NCBI RefSeq assembly: GCF_009754905.2 | Contig: NZ_CP066775.1 | Span: 3,472,001-3,536,000 of the forward strand | Source of the DNA: Mucilaginibacter ginkgonis | Lineage (GTDB): Bacteria; Bacteroidota; Bacteroidia; Sphingobacteriales; Sphingobacteriaceae | DNA length: 64,000 bases | Direction of reading: 5' to 3' | In this document: piece by piece, positions 34,897-43,774 of the stretch | How the letters are laid out: every line of letters starts with the position of its first letter | Numbering within the stretch: position 1 is the stretch's first letter | The notes under the pieces: generated by a model | What the model was told of the DNA's origin: nothing | The model's input: only the letters and a program-made list of their open reading frames with translations | Database searches by the model: none | Made by a program: the position numbers and the translations under genes

Positions 34897-35862
34897 TTAT
34901 TCCCCCTCAAATTTCAACCCAATCTGCTGACGGGCAGCATCGAGCATACCAAGCATTTGCCTCGAAAGTTGATGGGTGATGACAGGGCTTTCTGTCCGTC
35001 CGTCGGCTACTGCCTTACAAAAGTGTCCGGTTTCGTATTGCAACCCGCCCGATCTAAATGGCTCTTCCAATTCCACAATGCGGCCGTCGAGATAATCTAT
35101 CGTAGCCTTTACCGGGTTCCACCAGTTTTTATGGATTGTGATGTGGCCTTTAGTGCCGCTGATTAACGCGTCGCCTTTGCCATGAAGATCGAAGCCGCAA
35201 TAAAGCTGCGCATAGCCATCAAGGTGCCTTGACTGCACTACGGCAAACATATCGATCTCTTTGCCACTAAACTGACCCATGGTGTTGATCTGCGTCATCT
35301 CTCCCAACCAATCGAAAGCTAAAAACGCCTCGTAGGGGAGAACGCCCATGATGCTCCCGCCTACTCCCTGGTAACTAAAATTCGGGTGGTTTGGCTCCAG
35401 GCCTGCAACGGATGACCCGGCCCGCACAAAGCCGACATCACCTATTGGATCGTTTTCCAGATGCGTCTTAAGTTTTTCATAAAGCGGAAAAAAAGGTGTT
35501 TTCATGCCTTCCATCCATAGCTTGCCGGTTTGTTTTGCAACGTTTAAAATTGCGTCGAGCTGCTTAACGTTTACCGCTGCCGGTTTTTCACAAAGCACAT
35601 GCTTGCCCGCTTGTAATGCAGCGATGCTGTAATACATATGGCTATCAGGGAGGGTAGCGATGTACACAGCGTCGATCGCAGTATCGCCTAAAAGTGCCTC
35701 GAGTGAGGGATACCCTTTGCCGCCGTACCTTCCTGTGAAGTCATTTACAGAACTTTCCCTCCGAGACCATGCACCAACATATTTAGCTTCCGGCAAGGTT
35801 GCTAGCCCCTCCATAAAGCGGTGCGAAATTCGGCCGCAACCTATAACGCCCCACCTCACCAT
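34897..35862 (-). CDS. Gfo/Idh/MocA-family oxidoreductase
   Basis: A 321-residue NAD(P)-dependent sugar or polyol dehydrogenase. A Rossmann domain opens with WGVIGCGRIS (GxGxxx) and includes the CEKPAA motif near residue 94, with the catalytic Lys. The C-terminal beta domain (about 125-320) has the GGSIMGVLPYEAFLAFDWLG segment. The closest named relatives I recall are dihydrodiol-dehydrogenase-like enzymes, but the substrate cannot be read. It follows the next lipoprotein gene by 3 bases. Confidence 0.9.
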   Translation of the reverse strand: MVRWGVIGCGRISHRFMEGLATLPEAKYVGAWSRRESSVNDFTGRYGGKGYPSLEALLGDTAIDAVYIATLPDSHMYYSIAALQAGKHVLCEKPAAVNVKQLDAILNVAKQTGKLWMEGMKTPFFPLYEKLKTHLENDPIGDVGFVRAGSSVAGLEPNHPNFSYQGVGGSIMGVLPYEAFLAFDWLGEMTQINTMGQFSGKEIDMFAVVQSRHLDGYAQLYCGFDLHGKGDALISGTKGHITIHKNWWNPVKATIDYLDGRIVELEEPFRSGGLQYETGHFCKAVADGRTESPVITHQLSRQMLGMLDAARQQIGLKFEGE

Positions 35863-35865
35863 TAT

Positions 35866-36927
35866 TTACTGGTACTGGATATAAATAGGGTGTGGTTTGT
35901 AGTTTTTCATCACCTCTGCCGGTGTCAGCATGTGGTTTGGTTTCTTTTTGATGTCGTTCTTGTAGAACAGTTTGAAGCCGGTAAACTGTACAGGCTCGTG
36001 GTGAATGAAGTAACGATAGGTACCTGTCTTCAGATCAGGTTCACCCCAGCCATCCATATCTATCACCATCTGTATTTCTTTACGCAGTTTAATATTCTGA
36101 TAGTTTGTCAGCATCTTTTTAGTAAAGCGGTGTACGATTAAAATTTTTGGAGGCAGGTGGTATTTAGTCACCAGGTTAGCCAGGTAGCCAGATACGTAGT
36201 TAACGTCAGCGGCATCATAAGTGCCGATCTTTTTGCCCGGCAGGCTGCCGTCTTTCATAGAAAACTCGGGATCCATGCCGAAATGCACTTGCGGCATCAT
36301 CAGGTATTTCTCCAATAAAGGAAGTTCTGTATGGATATTGCTCAATGCAACCTGTACATCAAGGAAAACTATGGCATGCGCTTTTTTAGCCAGCACCAAC
36401 ACGCTGTCTATCTGTTTAAATGGCATGCGATTACGGTATTTACCGTCTTTGCCGGCATTGCCGCTGGCAACCACCGCTATATAATGCAAGGCAGGCTGTA
36501 CAGGAGTAGTGGGATCGGCACGTTCCCAATTTTTTACTTCGCCTTTTAATTTAGCCAGCATTTCGTTAGGCGGTAACTCACCTAAAATGCCCATCTTCTT
36601 AGCATAAAGGTTACCGTAAAATGCAACCACCCGCTTAAACGGTAGTATCGCGCCATCCATCGGGTAAGGAGCGCCTTTAACAGGCCACTTTCCGCTGGTA
36701 TCGCCGTTGGCTAACCGCTTCATCAAAGTATCATATTTAGCTTTATCGAGCGGCGGGTAATGCTCTTTCACAACGCCCAGTGTATCGGTTTCAACTACCT
36801 TGGTTTCTGTGGTAGTTTTCTCAGTTGTTTTAGTGGTAGTGCTTCTACTGCCGTTGCTGCAATTGCTAAATAATACTACGGTGGCAAGGGCTAAAGAGCC
36901 CGATAAGAGGTAAGACTTTACACTCAT
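35866..36927 (-). CDS. Secreted lipoprotein of unknown function
   Basis: A 353-residue lipoprotein. The ATG at 36927 gives a clean signal with lipobox ending LFSNC at about Cys22, followed by a Thr/Lys-rich linker. The folded part shows VVAFYGNLYAKKMGILGE, MLAKLKGEVKNWERADPTTPVQPALHYIAVVASG, FLDVQV, DPEFSM, ILIVHRF and VIDMDGWG, a pattern of strands and helices that suggests a TIM barrel. I recall proteins with YYGNP ... MGVLGE ... LDPEF in Actinobacteria, so this may be a widespread uncharacterised family. No known catalytic set is identified; DPEF and FLDVQ acidic residues are candidates. Confidence 0.65.
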   Translation of the reverse strand: MSVKSYLLSGSLALATVVLFSNCSNGSRSTTTKTTEKTTTETKVVETDTLGVVKEHYPPLDKAKYDTLMKRLANGDTSGKWPVKGAPYPMDGAILPFKRVVAFYGNLYAKKMGILGELPPNEMLAKLKGEVKNWERADPTTPVQPALHYIAVVASGNAGKDGKYRNRMPFKQIDSVLVLAKKAHAIVFLDVQVALSNIHTELPLLEKYLMMPQVHFGMDPEFSMKDGSLPGKKIGTYDAADVNYVSGYLANLVTKYHLPPKILIVHRFTKKMLTNYQNIKLRKEIQMVIDMDGWGEPDLKTGTYRYFIHHEPVQFTGFKLFYKNDIKKKPNHMLTPAEVMKNYKPHPIYIQYQ

Positions 36928-37027
36928 GCTTTTTTGAATGGAGGTTGAATTAATATGCGGCAATATGCCTAATTTATTTTAATAGTTCGGCGGGATGTTG
37001 AAAGATAATAACGCCTGTGTTTTAACA

Positions 37028-37056
37028 AAAAACCCCACGCATACAGCGCAGGGTTT
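37028..37056 (-). terminator. Terminator of the OmpA-family gene
   Basis: On the minus strand AAACCC-TG-CGC pairs with GCG-TGG-GGTTT (one 2x2 mismatch) and runs into TTTTTTG, 24 bases after the stop codon at 37080. Confidence 0.6.
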
Positions 37057-37079
37057 ACATGTCATTTTACCATTAACAA

Positions 37080-37760
37080 TTATTGTCCTTGCTGCTTCGC
37101 TTCTGACTTCATTTGGTCATTTGCCACAATCACAATCTCGACACGCCGGTTTTGAGCGCGGCCATCGGCAGTTGTATTATCGGCTATCGGCTCGGATTCA
37201 CCTTTACCGGTAGTAGACAAGCGTGAACCGCTTACCCTGTCAGATGTAAGGAATGCTTTAACCGCTTCGGCACGACGAACCGACAGATCCTGGTTATAAG
37301 CGTCGCTACCCGTATTGTCGGTATGACCAATGATCATGATATTGGTTTGCGGGTTGTTCTGCAGTGATGTTGCCAGCTTATCCAGGTTAGTTTGCGCTGC
37401 ACCCTTAAGCGCGGTTTGATTTACATCGAACAATATACCCGAATCAAATTTTACTACGATGCCTTCGCCTTCGCGGGATACCGTTGCACCGGGCACAGTT
37501 TGCTGAATTTCCGCGGCTTGTTTGTCCATCTTATGGCCTATTAAAGCACCTGCTGTACCGCCTAAAGCGCCGCCAATAATAGCACCTAAGGCGGTGTTAC
37601 CCGCGCTTTTGCCTATAAATGCGCCTACAGCGCCACCCGCGCCCGCGCCTATGGCTGCGCCTTTTTGTGTCTTTGTAAAAGAGTTACAGCCCTGGCCTAT
37701 AACACATGCCGAAGCTATCGCTATGCCGAAGAATGCTGTTTTGATTGTTCTGTTTTTCAT
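37080..37760 (-). CDS. OmpA-family lipoprotein with glycine-zipper domain
   Basis: A 226-residue outer-membrane lipoprotein. Lipobox IGQGC places the lipidated Cys near residue 25. A glycine-zipper segment (about 34-75: GAAIGAGAGGAVGAFIGKSAG) follows. The C-terminal OmpA peptidoglycan-binding domain (about 95-215) has NIMIIGHTDNTGSDAYNQ, LSVRRAEAVKAFL and NRRVEIVI. It resembles YiaD-type proteins that tie the outer membrane to the cell wall. Confidence 0.92.
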   Translation of the reverse strand: MKNRTIKTAFFGIAIASACVIGQGCNSFTKTQKGAAIGAGAGGAVGAFIGKSAGNTALGAIIGGALGGTAGALIGHKMDKQAAEIQQTVPGATVSREGEGIVVKFDSGILFDVNQTALKGAAQTNLDKLATSLQNNPQTNIMIIGHTDNTGSDAYNQDLSVRRAEAVKAFLTSDRVSGSRLSTTGKGESEPIADNTTADGRAQNRRVEIVIVANDQMKSEAKQQGQ

Positions 37761-37901
37761 TGGTAAGTATCTTGAAATATTAGTTACAAGTACAAACTAA
37801 ATGCCAAAGGGTTTTATCTTTTAATATCGGGTATCAGGTATGAGTTGCAAGTGTCGTCCGCTTAGTTGTACTGATGCTTAAATGGACAAGCGGAAAATAA
37901 C

Positions 37902-37930
37902 AAAAAGGAGCACCCTGCTGATGCTCCTTT
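37902..37930 (-). terminator. Terminator of the DUF6515 gene
   Basis: Stem AAAGGAGCA / TGCTCCTTT (37922-37930 and 37904-37912 read on the minus strand), followed by T residues, 20 bases after the stop codon. Confidence 0.85.
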
Positions 37931-37950
37931 GATATAATTTACTGGGATTT

Positions 37951-38688
37951 TTATTGCTCGTTACCCGGAACGCTTACCACACGATAGCTTGTGCCGTTAT
38001 CGGTTTTTACCTCTTCAAGGTAAATATCTTCCGGTGTTATCCAATACCTTTTACCGTTAAGGCTTACTTTGCGCGATCCGTCGGGTAATTTGTCAGTCAT
38101 GTCGCCCACGTGCGGCATCTGGTCCTGAGGCTGGTCTACCGTTACATCCGGACTAACTGTGCCATCTGCATTGGTGTTCAACACACCATCTTTGCCGGAT
38201 ACTACATATACCTTTTTATTGTCGGGGGTAATAGCCTCTTTGTAATAAACGCCGTTGAACTCGTAATATTGAACACCATCGATATTAATAGGCTTAGCCC
38301 CTGATGGAAGCGAAGGTACCTCTGCGCCTACCGGCGGAGCTACCACCTGGTATGATGAACCATAAGGCGCATAAAATGCACCGCCATAATAAAAGTAAGG
38401 ATTGCCGCCCCAGCTAAATGGGTAGTAGCCATATGGTAATACACCGATTGACAAGCCAACTCTTGGATACGAACGAAAACCGCCGTAGCCAAACCCTACG
38501 CCTACGCGTGGGCCGCCATAACCAAAGCCACCACGGTAGCCGCCGCCAAAACCGCCACGGATGCCAACACTGCCACGGAAACCACCGCCCCCGCGGCCGC
38601 CACGCTGAGCCATTGTAGTTGTAGATATAGCAAACATGATCAGCATTGCAAGGCCGATCTTAAAAATGGAAGAAGAAAAAGTTTTCAT
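37951..38688 (-). CDS. Secreted Gly/Arg-rich DUF6515-family protein
   Basis: A 245-residue protein with a signal peptide (about 1-27, ending TMAQ). A Gly/Arg/Tyr-rich low-complexity segment follows (about 28-75, many GGGF, YRGG and YGG units). The C-terminal half has three related beta repeats: INIDGVQYYEFNGVYYKEA, KVYVVSGKDG and VSLNGKRYWITPEDIYLEE. I recall such domains as DUF6515 in Bacteroidota; function unknown, probably envelope-associated. It has its own terminator. Confidence 0.75.
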   Translation of the reverse strand: MKTFSSSIFKIGLAMLIMFAISTTTMAQRGGRGGGGFRGSVGIRGGFGGGYRGGFGYGGPRVGVGFGYGGFRSYPRVGLSIGVLPYGYYPFSWGGNPYFYYGGAFYAPYGSSYQVVAPPVGAEVPSLPSGAKPINIDGVQYYEFNGVYYKEAITPDNKKVYVVSGKDGVLNTNADGTVSPDVTVDQPQDQMPHVGDMTDKLPDGSRKVSLNGKRYWITPEDIYLEEVKTDNGTSYRVVSVPGNEQ

Positions 38689-38756
38689 TGGGGTATTATA
38701 GAATTGTTTACTTATTAGACGATGCGATTAACAAAAGGTTTAACCGCTTTTAATAT

Positions 38757-39782
38757 TTAATGGATATTTTCTGCAAGCTCAAGGCCCAAACCCGCATGGT
38801 TATTTAACACCCATTTACCATCAGTAAACTGAGGCATTTTATAAGGGTTATTCGCTGTAAGGAAAGGCCCGTCAAGGTCGGCCCAGTCGCATTGCGGGGC
38901 AAGGGCTGCTGCGGCTAAGGTGGCACAACTGGTCTCGCTCATGCAGCCAATCATCAGCTTCAAATTCAATTCCCGGGCTTTATTGATCATCAGCTTAGCC
39001 TCGTGCGTCCCTCCGGATTTCATTAGCTTTATGTTGATGCCGTTGTAAACGTTTGCTGCAGGGCCAACATCTGCCAAACGCTGTACAGCCTCATCGCCAA
39101 TAATAGGGACGGGGCTGCGGGCGCTTAACCATGCGTTACTTTCCGGGTCGGTCTTTGCCATGGGTTGTTCAATTAAAAGCACCCCTTGTTCATGCAGCCA
39201 ATGCGTCATCTCCAGGCTTTTCTGCCTGTCCGTCCATCCCTGGTTGGCGTCTACAAAAAGCGGCTTACCAGTGATAGACCTGATTGTGTTAATTAGTTCC
39301 TTATCATTATCTCTGCCCAGTTTAACTTTAATGATTTCGCAATCGTCGCCGCCCTTTATTTTCTCGCGCAATACCTCTGGCGTGTCAATCCCAACGGTAA
39401 AACTGGTATCGGGCATTCGGGCGGGTTCGGTTCCTAAGAGTTGCCAGCAGGGTTTATTTTGCAGTTTGCCATCCAGATCATGCAAGGCAATGTCAATAGC
39501 TGCTTTGATAGCAGGCTGACCTGCCGCTATGCTATCCAGATAGCTGGTGATCATGTCAAAACTAAACGGAAACCTTATCCGCCCCATATCTAATTTATTG
39601 AGGAAAGCGGTGGCGGTATCATAACTTTCGCCCATGTAAGGCACCATTGATGCCTCGCCGTAACCTATCTGCCCTTCGTGCTCTACCTGCACCAGCATAA
39701 GCGGGGTTGAAGTGCGGGAAAATTTAGCTATGGTAAAACGGTGCCGAAGCTCCAGTTCAAAGGGTTGGTAGCTGAGTTTCAT
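38757..39782 (-). CDS. Dipeptide epimerase (enolase superfamily)
   Basis: A 341-residue member of the muconate-lactonising/mandelate-racemase group, most like L-Ala-D/L-Glu epimerase of murein-peptide recycling. The capping domain (1-110) precedes a barrel with EIIKVKLG (catalytic Lys pair), VDANQGW, LIEQPM and GDEAV metal ligands. The second catalytic Lys is in NIKLMKSGG. The start at 39782 gives MKLSYQPFELEL; an upstream in-frame extension runs through a family B repeat and was rejected. Confidence 0.9.
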   Translation of the reverse strand: MKLSYQPFELELRHRFTIAKFSRTSTPLMLVQVEHEGQIGYGEASMVPYMGESYDTATAFLNKLDMGRIRFPFSFDMITSYLDSIAAGQPAIKAAIDIALHDLDGKLQNKPCWQLLGTEPARMPDTSFTVGIDTPEVLREKIKGGDDCEIIKVKLGRDNDKELINTIRSITGKPLFVDANQGWTDRQKSLEMTHWLHEQGVLLIEQPMAKTDPESNAWLSARSPVPIIGDEAVQRLADVGPAANVYNGINIKLMKSGGTHEAKLMINKARELNLKLMIGCMSETSCATLAAAALAPQCDWADLDGPFLTANNPYKMPQFTDGKWVLNNHAGLGLELAENIH

Positions 39783-39823
39783 GATTGGTTTCAAATGTAG
39801 ATAATTGAGGCGAATGTTTGAGC

Positions 39824-39897
39824 GCGTTAGGGATAGCAGCGACATCCTGCGAAGCAGATAAAGCGGATAGCCCGATCCACCGAAGGTGGGAACGCCC
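39824..39897 (+). repeat. Family B repeat, copy 1
   Basis: GCGTTAGGGATAGCAGCG at the left, AGCGGATAGCCCGATCC in the middle, then CACCGAAGGTGGGAACGCCC. The outer GCGTT and AACGC can pair. It lies between the divergent epimerase and HNH-like genes. Confidence 0.85.
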
Positions 39898-39976
39898 AAA
39901 CCATTTTGCATGGTCTCAAAATTATTAATGTACTTTTTTGATGAGTCACTTTATTCTTTTCCACAACTCAAACTTC

Positions 39977-40006
39977 TTGTCTCTATCGTCAATGACCCTA
40001 TCTTTG
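39977..40006 (+). promoter_or_regulatory. Bacteroidota promoter (TTG-N19-TATCTTTG) for the HNH-like gene
   Basis: TTG at 39977-39979, a 19-base spacer, then TATCTTTG at 39999-40006. The ATG is 4 bases further on. This is the best-formed promoter of the leaderless type in the window. Confidence 0.65.
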
Positions 40007-40010
40007 CCGC

Positions 40011-40994
40011 ATGCCTCCGCAACTTTATTATCCTCTTCAAAATTTTGCCGCCAGTAAAAAACATTGCTTTCTCACGGGCAAACCATTAACCAGTTCTGAA
40101 GAGCATGTGCATGTGTTTCCGCAATGGCTGATGACCAAATATAACCTGGAGGATAAGCCGTTTAAACTGCTGGATGATAGTTTTAGTACCTATAAACAGT
40201 TAATGCTGCCTTGCAGCGCTGCTGCCAATGAGCAATACGTTGAGCCGCTGGAGCGCGAGATAAAAGCAGCTTTTGCAGCGGGTTATGACGCCGTAGTAAA
40301 GCTTGATGAACTGAAGTTGTTTCAATGGATAGGGAAGTGGCTTTTCGGGGTCATCTTTAATGAGCTGCATGCTGCCCGTACCCAACAGCACGCCGAGGGC
40401 GAAGAGTTCAGCGTGTCGCAATCCATATTGCAGCGCTTTACCAATCTGCACGTTATGCTGCAAAGCCTTAATCTGCCGGTGATATTTGAAGATTTTAAAC
40501 CCTTTAGCCTATTCATCTTTAAAGTAGACAATGAACAGGGCGACTTCAATTACCGCGATGAGATAAGCACCGTTACCTACTCGCTGCGAATAAACGATTT
40601 TGGCATCGTCATCTGCCTGCAGGATAACGGCGTGATCAGCCGTTACCAAGACGAGGTTTACCAAAACATAAAACACCAGAAGCTGCACCCAATTCAGTTC
40701 GAAGAGTTTTCGGCAAGGGTATTTTACTCAGCTTACCTGTTTAACCGACTGCCTAATTATGATATTATGCCGGTAGGAGATGATGTCTATATAGAAGCAA
40801 CGTCGTTACGCGGCGATAGCATGAAACCTATCTTTGACGAATGGCAAACTAAAACCTATGGCCAGGTGCTGGAGAGTTTCTGGAAAAAATGGAACATCTT
40901 ACTATTTGAGATCATCAAAGACCCCGACCGGCCTATGAGCTTTTTGTTTGATGATGAAGGTGGGTTTAGGGCAGAGGTTGCCTTACCGAAGTAG
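40011..40994 (+). CDS. Degenerate HNH-like protein of unknown function
   Basis: A 327-residue protein. The N-terminal part, HCFLTGKPLTSSEEHVHVFPQWL and later LPCSAAANE (residues about 17-72), resembles HNH proteins of the form CxxC ... EHVxPxWL ... PCCxxCN, but two zinc-binding Cys are replaced (CFLTG, CSAAA). The HVFPQWL histidine is retained. The rest is an alpha/beta domain without recognised motifs. It may be a former nuclease now serving another role; that is inference. The gene is solitary with a leaderless-type promoter. Confidence 0.55.
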   Translation: MPPQLYYPLQNFAASKKHCFLTGKPLTSSEEHVHVFPQWLMTKYNLEDKPFKLLDDSFSTYKQLMLPCSAAANEQYVEPLEREIKAAFAAGYDAVVKLDELKLFQWIGKWLFGVIFNELHAARTQQHAEGEEFSVSQSILQRFTNLHVMLQSLNLPVIFEDFKPFSLFIFKVDNEQGDFNYRDEISTVTYSLRINDFGIVICLQDNGVISRYQDEVYQNIKHQKLHPIQFEEFSARVFYSAYLFNRLPNYDIMPVGDDVYIEATSLRGDSMKPIFDEWQTKTYGQVLESFWKKWNILLFEIIKDPDRPMSFLFDDEGGFRAEVALPK

Positions 40995-41037
40995 TTTGTT
41001 ATGCCGTCTCCTTTAGAAAGGGCTGGAATAACGCACG

Positions 41038-41652
41038 TTACCTCGCACCCAATTGCCTTAAAAACAAAGGTATCACCCCGGGCATTAAAATAATGGTAAT
41101 AGCTATGCCGCTTAAGGCGCCAAACAAGTGTGCATCGTGGTTAATGTTATCGCGGCTGGCTTTTGAAGCCCACCAGCAATAAATTAAATACAATACCCCG
41201 AAGATGATTGCAGGTACGGCGATAGGGATAAACATGAGGTACATGCCAGCCAATGGATCGAATAGTATCCCGCTAAAGATCACTGCACTAATGGCCCCGG
41301 ATGCACCAAGGCTGTGGTACCAAATGTCGTTTTTATGTTTTTGGATAGATGGCAGATCACTTAACACCAGGCTTGCAAAATAAAGGACGGCGAACTGCCA
41401 ATGGCCTAACCGCGTCTCGAGCCTGAACGCGAAAAAATAATAGCTGATCATATTGAAAAGCAAGTGGCTCCAGTCGCGGTGAATGAAGCCGCTGGTGATC
41501 ACGGTGTAAAATTTAGAACCGCGATTGATACTGTAGGGATGCAGCATCCATTTAAGATGCAGTTCTTCGTTATAAAATGCCAGCAATGAAGCTATTAGTG
41601 TTGCCGCGAAAATGACCGAAGCTACCGGCGCGTAGGTAAAATACTCTTGCAT
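41038..41652 (-). CDS. Rhomboid-family intramembrane serine protease
   Basis: A 204-residue membrane protein with six hydrophobic segments. The catalytic Ser is in GASGAISAVIF (about residue 118) and the catalytic His in NHDAHLFGALSG (about residue 172). The WSHLLFNMISYYFF loop in the second helix carries the usual HxxxN motif. It cleaves other proteins within the membrane; targets are unknown. Its start shares one base with the stop of the M14 gene. Confidence 0.9.
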   Translation of the reverse strand: MQEYFTYAPVASVIFAATLIASLLAFYNEELHLKWMLHPYSINRGSKFYTVITSGFIHRDWSHLLFNMISYYFFAFRLETRLGHWQFAVLYFASLVLSDLPSIQKHKNDIWYHSLGASGAISAVIFSGILFDPLAGMYLMFIPIAVPAIIFGVLYLIYCWWASKASRDNINHDAHLFGALSGIAITIILMPGVIPLFLRQLGAR

Positions 41653-43397
41653 TATTTAGTCAGGTCCAATTTAATGTTGGTAAGCAAACGGCCTACCGGG
41701 TAGCGAAGATAGGTTTTTTCGAACCATGGCGAGTTGTGGTAAACCCACTCTAATTGCATGGAAGCGCTTGCTGCCAGTTTAGGATTGGAGGCTTTTTCCT
41801 GGTCAAGGCGTTTGCGCATTTCCGAATTGTTCTTTAAATATTCAGCGGCGATGTCTTCAAAAACATAGTCGGAGTAGTGTTCTTTCTGCCCTAAAACCGA
41901 ATCGAAAAAATTCCAGGCAAAGAACGAGTCGACACCCTGCGGCTCCAATGTTTCTACAATGTAGCGGTTTATTGGCTGATTGGTGTACACCACGTAATCG
42001 CCGGCATGAAACTTAATATCAGCGTTATTGCCTATCACCGTTACATTGCTGTGGATGTAATGCCCCTCGTAAGGCCGTGGCGAAGTTTTAAAGTCGGCGA
42101 TGCTATACATCTGCAGGTGTAAAGTAGTGTCATGTGCCAGGCGGCTCATAGCCACTTTGTTTATTTTCAGCAGGTCAATCACCTTCCACCATGCCTGCGG
42201 AATTACGTAGGCAATTGGTTTATCTGCTTTGGTAGTCGCTTTATAGTTGTCGTAATATTTTATGGTTTTGGTCCACGGTTTGGAGCGATCATAATACAAG
42301 CGTGGTAAGCTGCTAATGTCGCTGGCTTTGTGCCCGGCTTCGTAACCCTTAAAAGTGATGGTATCATAGTTTTTCTCATCCAAAACCCAGTTCAGGGCGA
42401 ACTCTTTTTGATTACTAACGGCGTCATCTGCTTGTTTCTTTAATTTGCCAATCAGTTCATGGTCGCGCTCGCAAACGTCGATCAGATGCTGCATAAAATA
42501 GTAGGTAGAATACACCCGCTTGTCAAAAGGCTTTAGCATATGCGTCTCCGTCACATAGCTAATGATGTTATGTAGAACCGTATAGCCTGTAGAAAAGCGC
42601 GGCGTTTCAATAAATGCAACAATTCCTGAGTCTGGGGTACCCTTTTCGCTTTCTACGTAAGGGATCATCTCGTAACCGCTTGTCTTCATACGGCGGTACA
42701 GTTCGGGCGATAAGGTCTTTGCCGTATATTTTGCCAATATGGGGTTCTGTTTGTCTTTTTGAGTTTCAATCAGCGTCATTACGTACTGATAGTCTGCGCC
42801 GTCACTGGTGTGGTTATCAAGAAAAACTTCGGGTTGCCAGGTATTCAGGATCTGCATAAAGGCCAAAGCATTTTTGCTATCTGCTTTAATGAAATCGCGG
42901 TTAAGGTCAAGGTTTCGGGCATTGCCCCTAAAGCCATAAGCCACCGGTCCGTTTTGACTGATGCGCGATACGCCGCGGTTCAGCATACCATCGATATTGT
43001 ACACGGCAATAAAACATAGCACTACATCTTTTGGCAGTTTGTTATTCTTCAGCAGGTCGCGGGTCAGCATCATGCTGGCGTCGATGCCTTCAGGCTCGCC
43101 CGGGTGGATGCCGTTGTTGATGAGCAGCACCCGTTTGTTTTGCTTTTTGATCAGTGCCGGATCAAACGCCTTATCCCTTGACAGTACAATTAACGTCAGC
43201 GGTTTACCGGCATCTGTCAAGCCGATATCCATCATTTTCATCTGCGGATATTTATTGGCCAGTTGGCGATAGTAAGTGATTACCTCGCTGTAGTTGGCAG
43301 TATAGTTTTTATCGGCGTGCTGCTCAAATGGAGTGAGTTGGGCGAAAGTAATGGTTGAGAATAGGATCGTTATTATTAGAGCTAATAATTGTTTCAT
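41652..43397 (-). CDS. M14-family zinc carboxypeptidase
   Basis: A 581-residue secreted peptidase with a signal peptide (about 1-19, ending TFAQ). The zinc site is NGIHPGEPEG (HxxE, near residue 97) and the downstream His in LDNHTSDGADY. NARNLDLNRDF supplies the substrate-binding Asn-Arg. Length and layout fit the M14 proteins common in Bacteroidota. The C-terminal third has no motif I know. Confidence 0.9.
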   Translation of the reverse strand: MKQLLALIITILFSTITFAQLTPFEQHADKNYTANYSEVITYYRQLANKYPQMKMMDIGLTDAGKPLTLIVLSRDKAFDPALIKKQNKRVLLINNGIHPGEPEGIDASMMLTRDLLKNNKLPKDVVLCFIAVYNIDGMLNRGVSRISQNGPVAYGFRGNARNLDLNRDFIKADSKNALAFMQILNTWQPEVFLDNHTSDGADYQYVMTLIETQKDKQNPILAKYTAKTLSPELYRRMKTSGYEMIPYVESEKGTPDSGIVAFIETPRFSTGYTVLHNIISYVTETHMLKPFDKRVYSTYYFMQHLIDVCERDHELIGKLKKQADDAVSNQKEFALNWVLDEKNYDTITFKGYEAGHKASDISSLPRLYYDRSKPWTKTIKYYDNYKATTKADKPIAYVIPQAWWKVIDLLKINKVAMSRLAHDTTLHLQMYSIADFKTSPRPYEGHYIHSNVTVIGNNADIKFHAGDYVVYTNQPINRYIVETLEPQGVDSFFAWNFFDSVLGQKEHYSDYVFEDIAAEYLKNNSEMRKRLDQEKASNPKLAASASMQLEWVYHNSPWFEKTYLRYPVGRLLTNIKLDLTK

Positions 43398-43416
43398 AAT
43401 GATAATTTCTAAAATA

Positions 43417-43455
43417 TGTCATTGCGAGGAGCGTAGCGACGCGGCAACCTCGTAG
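43417..43455. repeat. Left terminal inverted repeat of the GIY-YIG element
   Basis: TGTCATTGCGAGGAG, a short divergent centre, then CGCGGCAACCTCGTAG. Both arms match the reverse complement of 43775-43826. Confidence 0.85.
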
Positions 43456-43459
43456 TTAG

Positions 43460-43759
43460 CTAATCGTTGTACCAAGTTTCACTCAAATCTTTCCAGCCAG
43501 GATTTGATTTTAATACTAAATCAATTTTCCTTTTTCTCGAACCTGCTTTTAGTTGTTTTTCTTTTGTTATGGCCTCATCAGTAGCAATGAAGGTCTCGTA
43601 GTAAACTAATTTATTGCAATTGTACCCTGCAGAAAAGCTTTTGACATGTAGTTTTTGTTTATGCTGCCAAATTCTTGTCCGTAAGTCGCTTGTAACACCT
43701 GTGTATAAAACAGTGTTAGCCTTGTTTGTTATTATGTATGTATGGTACTCGTTTAACAT
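43460..43759 (-). CDS. Single-domain GIY-YIG nuclease-family protein
   Basis: A 99-residue GIY-YIG domain protein. The signature is YHTYIITN ... VLYTGVTSDL (residues 5-26), followed by Arg in LRTRIWQHK, the metal-binding Glu in TKEKQLK (residue 67) and Asn in SNPGWKDL (residue 86). The catalytic set looks intact. Such stand-alone domains are very common in Bacteroidota, often in several copies per genome as I recall. The gene fills the space between two long inverted repeats and ends 5 bases from the left one, so it looks like the cargo of a small mobile element. Confidence 0.9.
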   Translation of the reverse strand: MLNEYHTYIITNKANTVLYTGVTSDLRTRIWQHKQKLHVKSFSAGYNCNKLVYYETFIATDEAITKEKQLKAGSRKRKIDLVLKSNPGWKDLSETWYND

Positions 43760-43774
43760 CGCTAACTTTTATAG

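Noticed and set aside
39783..39911. N-terminal extension of the dipeptide epimerase
   Set aside because: The in-frame extension runs through a family B repeat; the internal Met at 39782 gives the normal family start.
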